Source of the DNA: WTGJ01 sp965237765
Lineage (GTDB): Bacteria > Chloroflexota > Anaerolineae > Aggregatilineales > Phototrophicaceae
Reading direction: 5' to 3'
Length of the DNA stretch: 64,000 nt
Assembly: GCA_965237765.1 (NCBI GenBank)
Contig: OZ250157.1
Location: 620,001-684,000, forward strand
Position numbers and translations under genes: made by a program
Notes under the pieces: model-generated
Told to the model about the DNA's origin: nothing
Databases searched by the model: none
The model's input: the letters and a program-made list of their open reading frames with translations, nothing else
Shown here: positions 1-7,511 of the stretch, piece by piece
How the letters are laid out: every line of letters starts with the position of its first letter
Position numbering within the stretch: the first letter of the stretch is position 1

Positions 1-300
1 CGGTACCGCTTCGTCATTCGCCACCGTGGCCGCGGCATAGGGTTGCGATTCGCCGACCGGGTCATCCACGAAGAGTCGCACCTGGTGTATACCGGCGCTT
101 TCATCTTGCGCGAGCACTTCCAGGGCCAGGGACGCGCCGGCTGGGATGCGCATGTTGTTTTCCGGGCTCAAGATTTGGATGAGTGGCAAATCCGGCGGGG
201 GGAAGGGCGTTGCGGTGGGGCTCAACGCGCTGCTCAAACTGCAGGCCGTCAGGAGCGGGAGCAAGGCCAGCCAACGCGTATGCAACCGCTGCGGCCGCAT
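1..300 (-). CDS. Putative lipoprotein with Ig-like region, N-terminal part
   Basis: The first 100 codons of a minus-strand gene that runs off the window edge. It opens with a short basic stretch, a hydrophobic segment and the lipobox LLTAC, so the mature protein should be lipid-anchored through Cys20 on the outer face of the membrane. A Pro/Thr/Ser-rich linker follows (about residues 21-38), then a stretch resembling the first strands of an Ig-like or cadherin-like domain (ILSPENN, LEVLAQDESAGIHQVRLFVD). Extracellular lipoproteins of this layout are common in Chloroflexota. The ATG at 298-300 is the only start that begins a proper signal peptide. Function is unknown and the C-terminal part is outside the window. 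Confidence 0.7.
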   Translation of the reverse strand, partial: MRPQRLHTRWLALLPLLTACSLSSALSPTATPFPPPDLPLIQILSPENNMRIPAGASLALEVLAQDESAGIHQVRLFVDDPVGESQPYAAATVANDEAVP

Positions 301-370
301 ACGCCGCCAAACGCAATCGCGCTGACTTCGCCTCATCCCCCATCGTCCTGCCCACGCCGGTAACGCTATG

Positions 371-398
371 ATTGTAACCTGGCGCGCAACCACCGCAA
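371..398 (-). promoter_or_regulatory. Divergent promoter between lipoprotein gene and trmD
   Basis: On the minus strand TTGCGG (393-398) and TACAAT (371-376) are 16 bp apart and point to the lipoprotein gene. On the plus strand TATGAT (367-372) overlaps the same bases and could serve trmD, leaving a leader of about 32 nt. The two -10 elements overlap face to face, so the two polymerases would compete. Assignment is by consensus match only. Confidence 0.4.
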
Positions 399-410
399 AC
401 GAGGTCTCTT

Positions 411-1160
411 ATGCGAATCGACGTGCTCACGCTCTTCCCTGCCATGTTCGATGGGCCGATGTCGGCGAGCATGATGGGCGCGGCGCGCGCGCGCGGCATC
501 CTCGATTTTCGCGCGCACGACATCCGCGATGCCGCCGAAGACGCGCACCGCAGCGTCGACGATACGCCCTATGGCGGTGGCGGCGGCATGGTCTTGCGCG
601 TCGATGTGCTCACGCGCGCCCTGGAACACGTGGAAGCCGCTGGCGTGCCCGTCATCCTGCTCACGCCACAGGGGCGGCCCTTCTCGCATCGCATCGCGCT
701 GGAATTGGCGAGCGCAGAGCGGCTGGTCTTAATTTGTGGGCACTATGAAGGGGTGGATGAGCGCATCCGACGCCAGGTGAGCGACGAAATTAGCATCGGC
801 GATTACGTGCTGACGGGCGGCGAATTGGCCGCGATGGTGGTGATAGATGCGGTGGTGCGCCTACAGCCGGGAGCGTTGGGGGCGGAGGGCGCCGCGGCGC
901 GCGATAGTCACGCTCAGGGCTTGCTCGAGGGGCCGCATTACACGCGCCCGCGCGAATTCCGCGGCGAGAGCGTGCCCGAATTGCTGCTCAGCGGGCACCA
1001 CGGCGAAATCGCGCGCTGGCGGCGGCAGGAAGCGCTGCGCCGCACCTGGGAGCGCCGCCCGGAATTGCTCCTCACCGCCGCCCTGGACGAAGCCGATACC
1101 TCGTTCTTGGCGCAACTGGCGCGGGACTGGGCCCGCCGCCGCCTTGCCGGCAACCGCTAG
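411..1160 (+). CDS. trmD: tRNA (guanine-N1-)-methyltransferase TrmD
   Basis: Methylates N1 of G37, 3' of the anticodon, in tRNAs reading CNN codons, using S-adenosylmethionine; this prevents +1 frameshifting. The 249-residue product has the usual TrmD length. Family signatures are visible in order: the start MRIDVLTLFP, DDTPYGGGGGM, the trefoil-knot SAM site CGHYEGVDERI, then IGDYVLTGGELA and GLLEGPHYTRP. These belong to the SPOUT fold with the knot at roughly residues 85-140 and a C-terminal tRNA-binding domain. It is monocistronic here, not in the usual rpsP-rimM-trmD-rplS cluster. Its TAG stop shares the palindrome CTAG with the stop of the opposing WD40 gene. Confidence 0.96.
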   Translation: MRIDVLTLFPAMFDGPMSASMMGAARARGILDFRAHDIRDAAEDAHRSVDDTPYGGGGGMVLRVDVLTRALEHVEAAGVPVILLTPQGRPFSHRIALELASAERLVLICGHYEGVDERIRRQVSDEISIGDYVLTGGELAAMVVIDAVVRLQPGALGAEGAAARDSHAQGLLEGPHYTRPREFRGESVPELLLSGHHGEIARWRRQEALRRTWERRPELLLTAALDEADTSFLAQLARDWARRRLAGNR

Positions 1161-2122
1161 CGATCGGTGCTGGCCGCGAGCCTCCCCGTTGGCACATCCC
1201 ACACCCGCAAGGCGTGATCGCCGCCAGCGCTGACCAGGCATTCTCCGCGCGGATGCGCGGCCAAGGCACGAACGGGCTTCTCGTGCGCAAGCACCGTACA
1301 GTCCGCAGCTGACGCGCTGAAAGAGTCTATCACCCCGGCCGGCCAACGCCGCCAACAACCGTCACGCCCACCGGTGAAGAGCGCACCATCGTGTGCGAAT
1401 GCAGCGACATCCATCGCGCCCAACGCTGGCTCGCTCGCCGCCAGTTTCTCCCGCGTTTCCAGCGACCAGACCTGCGCGCCGTACGCTCCCACCAGCGCCA
1501 GGCGTTGGCTCGGGTCGTGCCCGGCCAACGCGCGCGTCCGTGGCGGAGCCTGGCCCCAGCTCTCGCTAACGGTGCCGCCGCGAGCGTGCCGCCAGAGCAT
1601 CACCCCGCCAGCGCTCGTCAATGCCAGGACGCCGACCGGCTTCTGTGCGTGCGTCAGCAATCCCACATATTCCGCGCCGTCATCCGCGAGGACGCGCTGC
1701 CGCAACCAACTGCTTTGCCGCAAGCTCCAACTCATCAGGGAGCCGCCGGCCCCCGCCGCGAATAGCGTTCAACCCCAGGCGGAAAATGCGAGCGCCGTTA
1801 TCGCCTCCTCCCATTCAGCGATGCGTTGCCCCGCGCCATCGCCACGCCAGAGATTCAGCCGGCCATCAGCGCCGCCACTGGCAAGGATCGCGCCTTTGGG
1901 GTGAAAGGCGAGGCAACGAATCGGCGCGGAATGGCCGCGCAAACTGCGCAACGGCCGCTCGCCCATGCCCGCCGCTGCCGACCAGGAATAAAGGCGCAAT
2001 TCCTCGCCGCTCGCCGCCGCTAGCTGCTGCCCACGTGGCGACCAGGCCAACGCCGTCAACCAACCGATGCGGCGTTCGTCGCGCGGGGCAATGGCGGCGG
2101 CGTTGCCATTGTGCGTCAACAT
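1157..2122 (-). pseudogene. WD40 beta-propeller protein interrupted by an in-frame TGA
   Basis: Read through, this is a roughly 320-residue protein made only of WD40-like blades (for example PIRCLAFHPKGAILASGGADG, and near the end GGDHALRVWDVPTG), probably a protein-binding propeller without a catalytic domain. A TGA at 1769-1771 follows AFSAWG; the same frame resumes at once with TLFAAGAGGSLMSWS, exactly the next strand of a blade. Frame and homology are therefore continuous and only one codon is wrong; a CGA-to-TGA transition would explain it. No signal peptide is visible. The start ATG at 2120-2122 lies six bases after a TATACT box. Recent pseudogene, readthrough product or sequence error are all possible. 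Confidence 0.75.
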
Positions 2123-2128
2123 GGCGCG

Positions 2129-2157
2129 AGTATACGGTTGGCGCGGGCTATCGGCAA
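2129..2157 (-). promoter_or_regulatory. Promoter of WD40 gene, leaderless type
   Basis: TATACT (minus strand, 2129-2134) lies six bases before the ATG and is preceded, 17 bp further upstream, by TTGCCG (2152-2157). Transcription would start at or within a base or two of the start codon. No Shine-Dalgarno sequence is possible. Confidence 0.55.
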
Positions 2158-2175
2158 TTGCGGCGCCGCCTGCTG

Positions 2176-2181
2176 TATCAT
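2176..2181 (+). promoter_or_regulatory. -10 element TATCAT of the glycosyltransferase operon, leaderless type
   Basis: TATCAT is followed by exactly six bases and then the ATG of the GT4 gene. No Shine-Dalgarno sequence precedes the ATG. I see no convincing -35 box; the element is called from its spacing and its recurrence elsewhere in the window. Confidence 0.45.
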
Positions 2182-2187
2182 GTGCCC

Positions 2188-3312
2188 ATGCGCATCTGCC
2201 TCAACGCGGCGCTGCTCGCCGCCCACCAGACGGATTATCGCGCCGCCGGCATCTCCCACTACCAGAGCCAAAGCCTGCGCGCGTTGGGCGAGGCAACGCC
2301 GCCGGGCTGGCAGCTGGAAGCACACGTCAGCCCGGAAATCGCGAGCGCCGCCTACCCCGGCATTCGCCTCTTACCGGCCGCCTGGTCCACCCGGCGGCCG
2401 ATTCCGCGCATCCTCTGGGAACAGTCGCTCTTGCCGCGAGCGGCGCGCGGCGCAGACCTCTTCCACGCCATGGCCTTCGTTTCGCCAGCGCTGGTCCGCT
2501 GCCCACTGGTACTGACCATCTACGACCTCAGCTTCATCCGCGAGCCGGATCATTTGCCCGCCGCCCGCCGTCGCTACCTGCAAATCGCTACTCGCATGAG
2601 CGCGCGCCGCGCCCGCCGCATTTTGACCATCTCCGCCGCTGTCGCTGCCGATATCGTGAGCCATTTCGGCATCGCGCGCGCCAAGATCGACATCGCGCCG
2701 CCAGGTGTCGGTCGCGCGCGTTTTCGCCCCCTGCCCGTAGGCGAAGTTGCCGCCTTCCGCCAGGCGAAACAGTTGCCCGCGCGCTACTGGCTCTATGTCG
2801 GCACCTTGGAGCCGCGCAAGAATCTGCCCACCTTGCTCGAAGCCTACGCGCGCATACCAAGCGCAGACCGGCCGCCGCTCATCCTCGCGGGCGGCGCAGG
2901 TTGGGGTATGGACGTAATCATGGGTTGCATCGAGCGTTTCCATCTTGGCGATTCGGTGCGCTTGCCTGGATTCCTGCCCGCGGATGAGTTGCCGCTCTGG
3001 TACAATGGAGCTGAACTGTTCGTTTATCCCTCGCTGCATGAAGGGTTCGGAATGCCCATCCTCGAAGCCATGGCCTGTGGCGTACCCGTTCTCATTAGCG
3101 ATGCTACCGCCTTACGCGACATAACAGGCGGAGCGGGCCTATGTGCCCCCGCGCGCGATGTCGACACCTGGGTGGCTTGCCTGCAACGCGCCGCAAACGA
3201 TGCGGATTGGCGCCAGATCGCCAGCGAGCGCTCGCTGGCGCGCGCGGCGGGTTATTCCTGGGCGGAAACGGCCGCGCGCACCATCGCCTGCTATCGGGCC
3301 GCGCTGGCATGA
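2188..3312 (+). CDS. Glycosyltransferase family 4 (GT-B fold)
   Basis: A 374-residue cytoplasmic glycosyltransferase, probably adding a hexose to a lipid-linked saccharide. The N-terminal half is variable; the C-terminal half has the GT4 core: the nucleotide-sugar-binding start WLYVGTLEPRKN, then GFLPADELPLWYNGAELFVYPSLHEGFGMPILEAMA in two pieces, with the family's E-x7-E motif (EGFGMPILE). The order resembles mannosyl- or rhamnosyltransferases of exopolysaccharide clusters, but donor and acceptor cannot be read from the sequence. The ATG at 2188 begins the conserved MRICLNA strand; longer in-frame extensions overlap the opposing WD40 gene. The stop overlaps the ATG of the polyprenyl-phosphate sugar transferase, so the two are translationally coupled and likely act on the same glycan. 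Confidence 0.9.
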   Translation: MRICLNAALLAAHQTDYRAAGISHYQSQSLRALGEATPPGWQLEAHVSPEIASAAYPGIRLLPAAWSTRRPIPRILWEQSLLPRAARGADLFHAMAFVSPALVRCPLVLTIYDLSFIREPDHLPAARRRYLQIATRMSARRARRILTISAAVAADIVSHFGIARAKIDIAPPGVGRARFRPLPVGEVAAFRQAKQLPARYWLYVGTLEPRKNLPTLLEAYARIPSADRPPLILAGGAGWGMDVIMGCIERFHLGDSVRLPGFLPADELPLWYNGAELFVYPSLHEGFGMPILEAMACGVPVLISDATALRDITGGAGLCAPARDVDTWVACLQRAANDADWRQIASERSLARAAGYSWAETAARTIACYRAALA

Positions 3313-4757
3313 TGGATTTGCAGAACTCCGACCGCGTCCCTCGGCGCTATCGGTGGTTGCCCATCGTGGACGCGATCGTGGTCTTTGCTGCCTTCCAACT
3401 AGCCTATCTGGCCGTCTACGAATGGCAGCTGCTGCGACCGGTGCAAGAAGCCTACCGCGCTTCGTTTTATGGCCCCTATTTCGGTTATTACGCGCTGTTC
3501 GCCGCCTTTCTCTATGTGGCGCAATCGGGCGCCGCGCTCTATCGGCCGGTACGTGGGCGCAGCTGGGCGGAAGAGGTCTATGTCATCCTGAGCGCAGTTA
3601 CGCAGGGCATGTTGCTGCTCATGGCGCTCAGTTTCTTCCTGCAAACCATCGTCTCCAGCCGCCAGATGCTCGTCTATGTCGCCATTGCGAGCATCATCCT
3701 GCTCTCGCTGGGGCGAGCGCTCTTGCGTTTGGTGGACGCGCGCCTGCGCGCGCGCGGCATCGGCATCGTGCGCACCCTGCTCGTTGGCGTGGGCGAGAGC
3801 GGCCAGGCCGTCATGCGCACGGTGCTGGCGCGCAAGGAGCTGGGTTATCTGCTGGTCGGTTACCTGCAAGACGGCGAGCTGTCCAAAACGCTCGATTTCG
3901 GGCGACGCATCCAATCTCTAGGGACATTGGCGGATCTGCCGCGCGTCTTGCAGGAAAAGAGTATCCAGCAAGTGATCTACACGCTGCCGCTGGGCAAAGG
4001 TGAGCGCGTGCGCCAGGTCGTCGCCGAATGCCGCCGCGTGGGCGTTTCCTTTAGCGTCGTGCCAGATGTCTTCCAGCTCAATTTGCGCCAGGTACAAGTG
4101 GAGAATTTGGCTGGTATCCCGCTCTTGAACCTGCAGCGCGAATCGGCCATCAGCGGGCGCAATCGATTAATAAAACGCGCGCTTGATATCAGCCTGATCA
4201 CGCTGACCTCGCCCATCTTGCTCTTTCTTTTCGCTACCGTCTGGTTAGTGACGCGTTTTCAGGGCGGCGGCCCGGCCATCTATAAGCAGCGCCGCGTCGG
4301 TGAGCACGGCCGCGAATTTGATCTGTTCAAATTTCGTAGCATGGTGCCCGATGCCGAGCGCCAGCATGATCACCTCGTCGCCACGCACAAACTCGACCCG
4401 CGTCACCCCAAATTGGTGGACGACCCGCGCGTAACCCGCCTCGGCCGCTTCATCCGCCGTACTAGCCTGGACGAGTTACCCAACCTGGTCAACGTGCTGC
4501 GCGGGCAGATGAGCCTCGTCGGGCCACGCCCACCGACGCCAAGCGAAGTCTCTCTTTACGCGCCCTGGCAAAAAGGGCGATTGCAATCTTTGCCCGGCAT
4601 CACCGGTCTCTGGCAAGTGAGCGGCCGCAGCGAAGTCCCCTTCGACGAGATGTGCCTGCTCGATATCTATTACATCGAGAATTGGTCGCTCACGCTAGAT
4701 GTGCAAATTCTGATGATGACGCTACCGCACGTCCTGTTGCAACGGGGCGCATATTGA
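3309..4757 (+). CDS. Exopolysaccharide polyprenyl glycosylphosphotransferase (WbaP/CpsE type)
   Basis: Transfers a sugar-1-phosphate from a UDP-sugar to undecaprenyl phosphate, the first membrane step of exopolysaccharide or capsule assembly. Of 482 residues, the first ~150 hold four to five membrane helices, followed by a cytoplasmic Rossmann-like CoA-binding region (LLVGVGESGQA) and another membrane segment (ISLITLTSPILLFLFATVW). The C-terminal bacterial sugar transferase domain has the family motifs GPAIYKQRRVGEHGREF, FKFRSM, LGRFIRRTSLDELPNL, SLVGPRPP and LPGITGLWQVSGR. The gene opens ATGATG, with the first ATG overlapping the previous stop. The sugar (glucose, galactose or other) cannot be predicted. 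Confidence 0.93.
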   Translation: MMDLQNSDRVPRRYRWLPIVDAIVVFAAFQLAYLAVYEWQLLRPVQEAYRASFYGPYFGYYALFAAFLYVAQSGAALYRPVRGRSWAEEVYVILSAVTQGMLLLMALSFFLQTIVSSRQMLVYVAIASIILLSLGRALLRLVDARLRARGIGIVRTLLVGVGESGQAVMRTVLARKELGYLLVGYLQDGELSKTLDFGRRIQSLGTLADLPRVLQEKSIQQVIYTLPLGKGERVRQVVAECRRVGVSFSVVPDVFQLNLRQVQVENLAGIPLLNLQRESAISGRNRLIKRALDISLITLTSPILLFLFATVWLVTRFQGGGPAIYKQRRVGEHGREFDLFKFRSMVPDAERQHDHLVATHKLDPRHPKLVDDPRVTRLGRFIRRTSLDELPNLVNVLRGQMSLVGPRPPTPSEVSLYAPWQKGRLQSLPGITGLWQVSGRSEVPFDEMCLLDIYYIENWSLTLDVQILMMTLPHVLLQRGAY

Positions 4758-5131
4758 GCGCCCGCGAGGGTCGGCTGCTCGCCATTTACGACGGCCAATG
4801 CACCATCTGCGAGCGAGCGCGCCGCATCGCCGCATCGTTGGATTGGCGTGGCCGCCTCGCCTTCGCCGATCTGCACGATCGCGCCGCCATCGAGGCGCTC
4901 GCGCCGGGGTTGAGCAAAACCGATAGCCTGGCCGCGCTGCATCTGCGCCTGGCGGATGGCCACACCCTGTCCGGTTTTGACGCCGTGCGCCGCTTGTTGG
5001 GCGAATTGCCCCTGCTGGCGCCGCTGGGTTGGGCGCTGCATATCCCGCCGCTGGCCGCCCTGGCGCGCGCCACTTATCGGCAAATCGCCCGCCACCGCCC
5101 GTGCCGTCCAGCCGAACACGCGCCACGATGA
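4754..5131 (+). CDS. DCC-family (DUF393) thiol-disulfide oxidoreductase-like protein
   Basis: A 125-residue protein with the DUF393 hallmark YDGQCTIC near its N-terminus (residues ~12-19), where the CxxC pair sits at a thioredoxin-like helix start, and the family pattern further on (SGFDAVRRLL, then a hydrophobic helix LAPLGWALHIPPLAALARATYRQIARHR). The biochemical role of the family is unproven; redox activity is inferred from the CxxC motif. A TTG start at 4754 is chosen because it forms the overlap TTGA with the preceding stop and puts the CxxC strand at the expected distance; no ATG is available there. Its own TGA overlaps the ATG of mazG. It sits in a four-gene coupled operon. Confidence 0.8.
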   Translation: MSAREGRLLAIYDGQCTICERARRIAASLDWRGRLAFADLHDRAAIEALAPGLSKTDSLAALHLRLADGHTLSGFDAVRRLLGELPLLAPLGWALHIPPLAALARATYRQIARHRPCRPAEHAPR

Positions 5132-6237
5132 AAGAGTGCCCACAACTACAGCCGCAATCTTCTGATATCGAACGGGCGCTGCGCGCCTTCGCGCCCGACA
5201 CTGAGCTGGGGCTGCAAATCTTCGCGGCCGATACCCTGCTGGCGTGCCAGCATCCACCGCTGCAGACGACGCTGCCGGCCCTTATCGGTGGCATCAGTGA
5301 TCACGGCCCGACGCTCGCGACCCGATTGTCGATCGCATATCCAGCCGAAACGCCGATCCAATTCCTCGTCGCTGGCGAAAACGAACCGCAAACCCGTGCG
5401 CTCGCAGAGTTGGCAACAGGCAACGGCGTTCAGGATTGGTGGCTGCTGCCCGCCCGCAGCGCGGATTCTTCCCTCCCCGCTTTAGTGGATCTGATCGCCC
5501 AGTTGCGCGCGCCGGCTGGCTGCCCATGGGATCGCGCGCAGACGCATTTATCGCTGCGCCCTTATCTGCTGGAAGAAACGCACGAAGCGCTCGAAGCGCT
5601 CGATTCGGGCGATATGAACGCGCTGCGTGATGAGCTGGGCGATGTGTTGCTGCAAATCCTCCTGCATAGCCAACTGGCGACGGAGAGCGGCGCCTTCACC
5701 ATCCACGAGGTCCTCGAGCAGCTGGCGCGTAAGCTCATCCGTCGCCACCCGCATGTCTGGGGTGACGTGTCGTTGGATACACCCGCCGCCGTCCGCCAGA
5801 CCTGGGAGCAGCTCAAGCGCGAAGAACGCGGCGGCGAAGGGGCGATCCGACCGACGCTCGCCGGCCTGCCGCCGGCCCTGCCCGCCCTGCTCCAGGCCCA
5901 GCGTTATCAGGAACGCGCGGCCCACGTCGGTTTTGATTGGGAAGATGCCGCCGATGTCGCCGCCAAGGTGCGCGAGGAGCTGGCCGAATTGCTCGCGGCA
6001 TCCCCTGGCCCGGAGCGCGAGGCCGAATTCGGTGACCTGCTCTTCGCCTTGGTCAACTGGGCGCGCTGGCTGGGCATCGCCGACGCCGAGAGCGCCCTGC
6101 GCGCCGCCAATTCTCGCTTCGCCCGCCGCTTCGCCCATATCGAGAGTCGGCTGCGCGACGAAGGCCGCCTAGCCAGCGAGGCCTCGCTCACGGAGATGGA
6201 TGCACTCTGGGACGACGCCAAGCGCCATGGTCTCTAA
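5128..6237 (+). CDS. mazG: MazG family nucleoside triphosphate pyrophosphohydrolase
   Basis: Hydrolyses (d)NTPs, including damaged ones, to monophosphate and pyrophosphate. The first full MazG domain begins at LIAQLRAPAGCPWDRAQTH (~residue 135) and carries the metal-binding pattern EETHEALEAL and DELGDVLLQILLHS; the second repeat has KVREELAELL and EFGDLLFALVNWARWL, as in E. coli-type two-domain MazG. The first ~110 residues look like the linker that joins a tetrapyrrole-methylase domain to MazG in YabN-like fusions (LQIFAADTLLACQHPPL, LPALIGGI), but no methylase is present. The ATG overlaps the upstream stop. 369 residues. Confidence 0.92.
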   Translation: MKECPQLQPQSSDIERALRAFAPDTELGLQIFAADTLLACQHPPLQTTLPALIGGISDHGPTLATRLSIAYPAETPIQFLVAGENEPQTRALAELATGNGVQDWWLLPARSADSSLPALVDLIAQLRAPAGCPWDRAQTHLSLRPYLLEETHEALEALDSGDMNALRDELGDVLLQILLHSQLATESGAFTIHEVLEQLARKLIRRHPHVWGDVSLDTPAAVRQTWEQLKREERGGEGAIRPTLAGLPPALPALLQAQRYQERAAHVGFDWEDAADVAAKVREELAELLAASPGPEREAEFGDLLFALVNWARWLGIADAESALRAANSRFARRFAHIESRLRDEGRLASEASLTEMDALWDDAKRHGL

Positions 6238-6254
6238 TCATCGAGCGCAGAAAG

Positions 6255-6283
6255 CTGGAATTAACGCGCGCTCGTGTTATATT
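6255..6283 (+). promoter_or_regulatory. Candidate promoter of the nucleoside transport operon
   Basis: TATATT (6278-6283) is a good -10; CTGGAA (6255-6260) at 17 bp is only a weak -35. It would give a 5' leader of about 40 nt, which carries AGGAG (6318-6322) 7 nt before the ATG, one of the clearest Shine-Dalgarno sequences in the window. Confidence 0.45.
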
Positions 6284-6329
6284 CTGCGTGTTCGGGCACG
6301 GCAGGTGCCATAATCATAGGAGAATAACG

Positions 6330-7439
6330 ATGAAATCACGTAGACCTACCACCTTCTTGATGCTGTTGTTGGCCACCGTGTTGGCATTCAGCGTGAGTGG
6401 TGCGGCCCTCGCGCAGGATGATTTTAGCGTCGCCATGATCATCGCCCAGGGCGGTCTCGGCGACCGCGCGGGCAACGACCTGGCCCTCGCTGGGCTGACA
6501 TTGGCGGCCCAGGAACTGGGCGTGCACGTCGTTCCCATTGAATCTTCCGACCCCGTTGGCGAGGGTGAGCAGCTGCTGCGCACAGCAGCAGAAGCCGGTT
6601 TCGATATGGTCATCACCATCGAATTCACCCATTTCGACCCGGTTGTTGTCGTCGCGAATGACTATCCGGATACGATCTTCGCCATTGTTAATGTCGACTT
6701 CGTGTCAGCCGATAACCTCATCAACGTCATATTCGACGAGCACACCGGCTCTTACCTGGCCGGCATGCTCTCCGCCCTCGTAACGACGGACGCCAGCCTC
6801 GAGCAAACCAATGACGAAGCCGTCCTCGGCGCGATCGGCGGCGTGAAATCCAGCGGCATCGACGTCTTCCTCTACGGTTATCTCCAGGGCGCCTGCGCCG
6901 TCAACCCGGATATCGACTTGCTCATCGCTTACTCCAACGGTTTCGGCGACCCGGCCACCGGCCGTGAGCTGACCGTTTCTATGAATGAACAAGGCGCTGA
7001 CGTAGTCTTCCAGGTAGCCGGTGGCACGGGTGAAGGCGTCATCGACGCTGCCGACGATGGTGGCTACTTCGCGGTCGGCGTCGATAGCGACCAGGATTAC
7101 CTCGCACCCGGTAGCGTGCTCACCAGCATGCTCAAGCGCTTCGATGTCGCCATCTACGACATCATTGCTCGTACCCTCGCCGGTGAAGAACTAGGTGGCA
7201 CGGTCCAGAAATACGGCCTGGATATCAACGGTGTCGGCATCAGTGAGATGAAATTCACGCGCCACATCGTCCCGCGCGAATACGTTGATCAGGTGAACGC
7301 CGCGCGTGAGGCCATCATCGCCGGCGAGCTGGATGTCATCGACACGCGCACGTTGGATGCCGAAACCTTCGCCATCCTCGACGACAACGCGACCTGCGCC
7401 GGCGTCGCCGCACTCAAAGAAGCATTGATGATGGAATAA
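6330..7439 (+). CDS. BMP-family solute-binding protein (nucleoside ABC transporter)
   Basis: Extracytoplasmic receptor that delivers a nucleoside, most likely a purine nucleoside or uridine, to the ABC transporter encoded just downstream. Residues 1-28 form a Sec signal peptide (basic MKSRRP, hydrophobic core, AALAQ cleavage region); there is no lipobox, so anchoring is not obvious. The mature part has the BMP/PnrA-like type-1 periplasmic fold with typical motifs (GGLGDRAGND near the start, HTGSYLAGMLSALV, LGAIGGVKSSG, VFQVAGGTGEGVIDAA, GVDSDQDYLAPGSVLTSMLK). Length 369 is normal. It has a strong Shine-Dalgarno sequence and is followed by a stable hairpin, which fits the higher expression that receptors need relative to their transporters. 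Confidence 0.93.
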   Translation: MKSRRPTTFLMLLLATVLAFSVSGAALAQDDFSVAMIIAQGGLGDRAGNDLALAGLTLAAQELGVHVVPIESSDPVGEGEQLLRTAAEAGFDMVITIEFTHFDPVVVVANDYPDTIFAIVNVDFVSADNLINVIFDEHTGSYLAGMLSALVTTDASLEQTNDEAVLGAIGGVKSSGIDVFLYGYLQGACAVNPDIDLLIAYSNGFGDPATGRELTVSMNEQGADVVFQVAGGTGEGVIDAADDGGYFAVGVDSDQDYLAPGSVLTSMLKRFDVAIYDIIARTLAGEELGGTVQKYGLDINGVGISEMKFTRHIVPREYVDQVNAAREAIIAGELDVIDTRTLDAETFAILDDNATCAGVAALKEALMME

Positions 7440-7463
7440 CGCATCGCTCCGCACGACCTTAAC

Positions 7464-7486
7464 AGGGGGTCCGCTAAGGACCCCCT
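7464..7486 (+). other. Perfect 9-bp intergenic hairpin after the BMP gene
   Basis: AGGGGGTCC and GGACCCCCT form a perfect 9-bp stem around the loop GCTAA. No T-run follows, so it is not a classical terminator. Its place between receptor and ATPase genes suggests a 3'-end stabiliser or partial terminator that keeps receptor mRNA above transporter mRNA. Confidence 0.7.
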
Positions 7487-7511
7487 ACTCGCTCACGATG
7501 AGCCGCTCGGG

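Noticed and set aside
1769..1771. Selenocysteine reading of the WD40 TGA
   Set aside because: No stem-loop resembling a SECIS element follows closely, and WD40 blades have no redox residue at this place.
1621..2187. N-terminal extension of the GT4 protein
   Set aside because: It overlaps the antisense of the WD40 gene and lacks any family similarity; the conserved strand begins at 2188.
7464..7486. Rho-independent terminator closing the BMP gene
   Set aside because: No T-run, and the ATPase and permease genes needed by the receptor follow directly.
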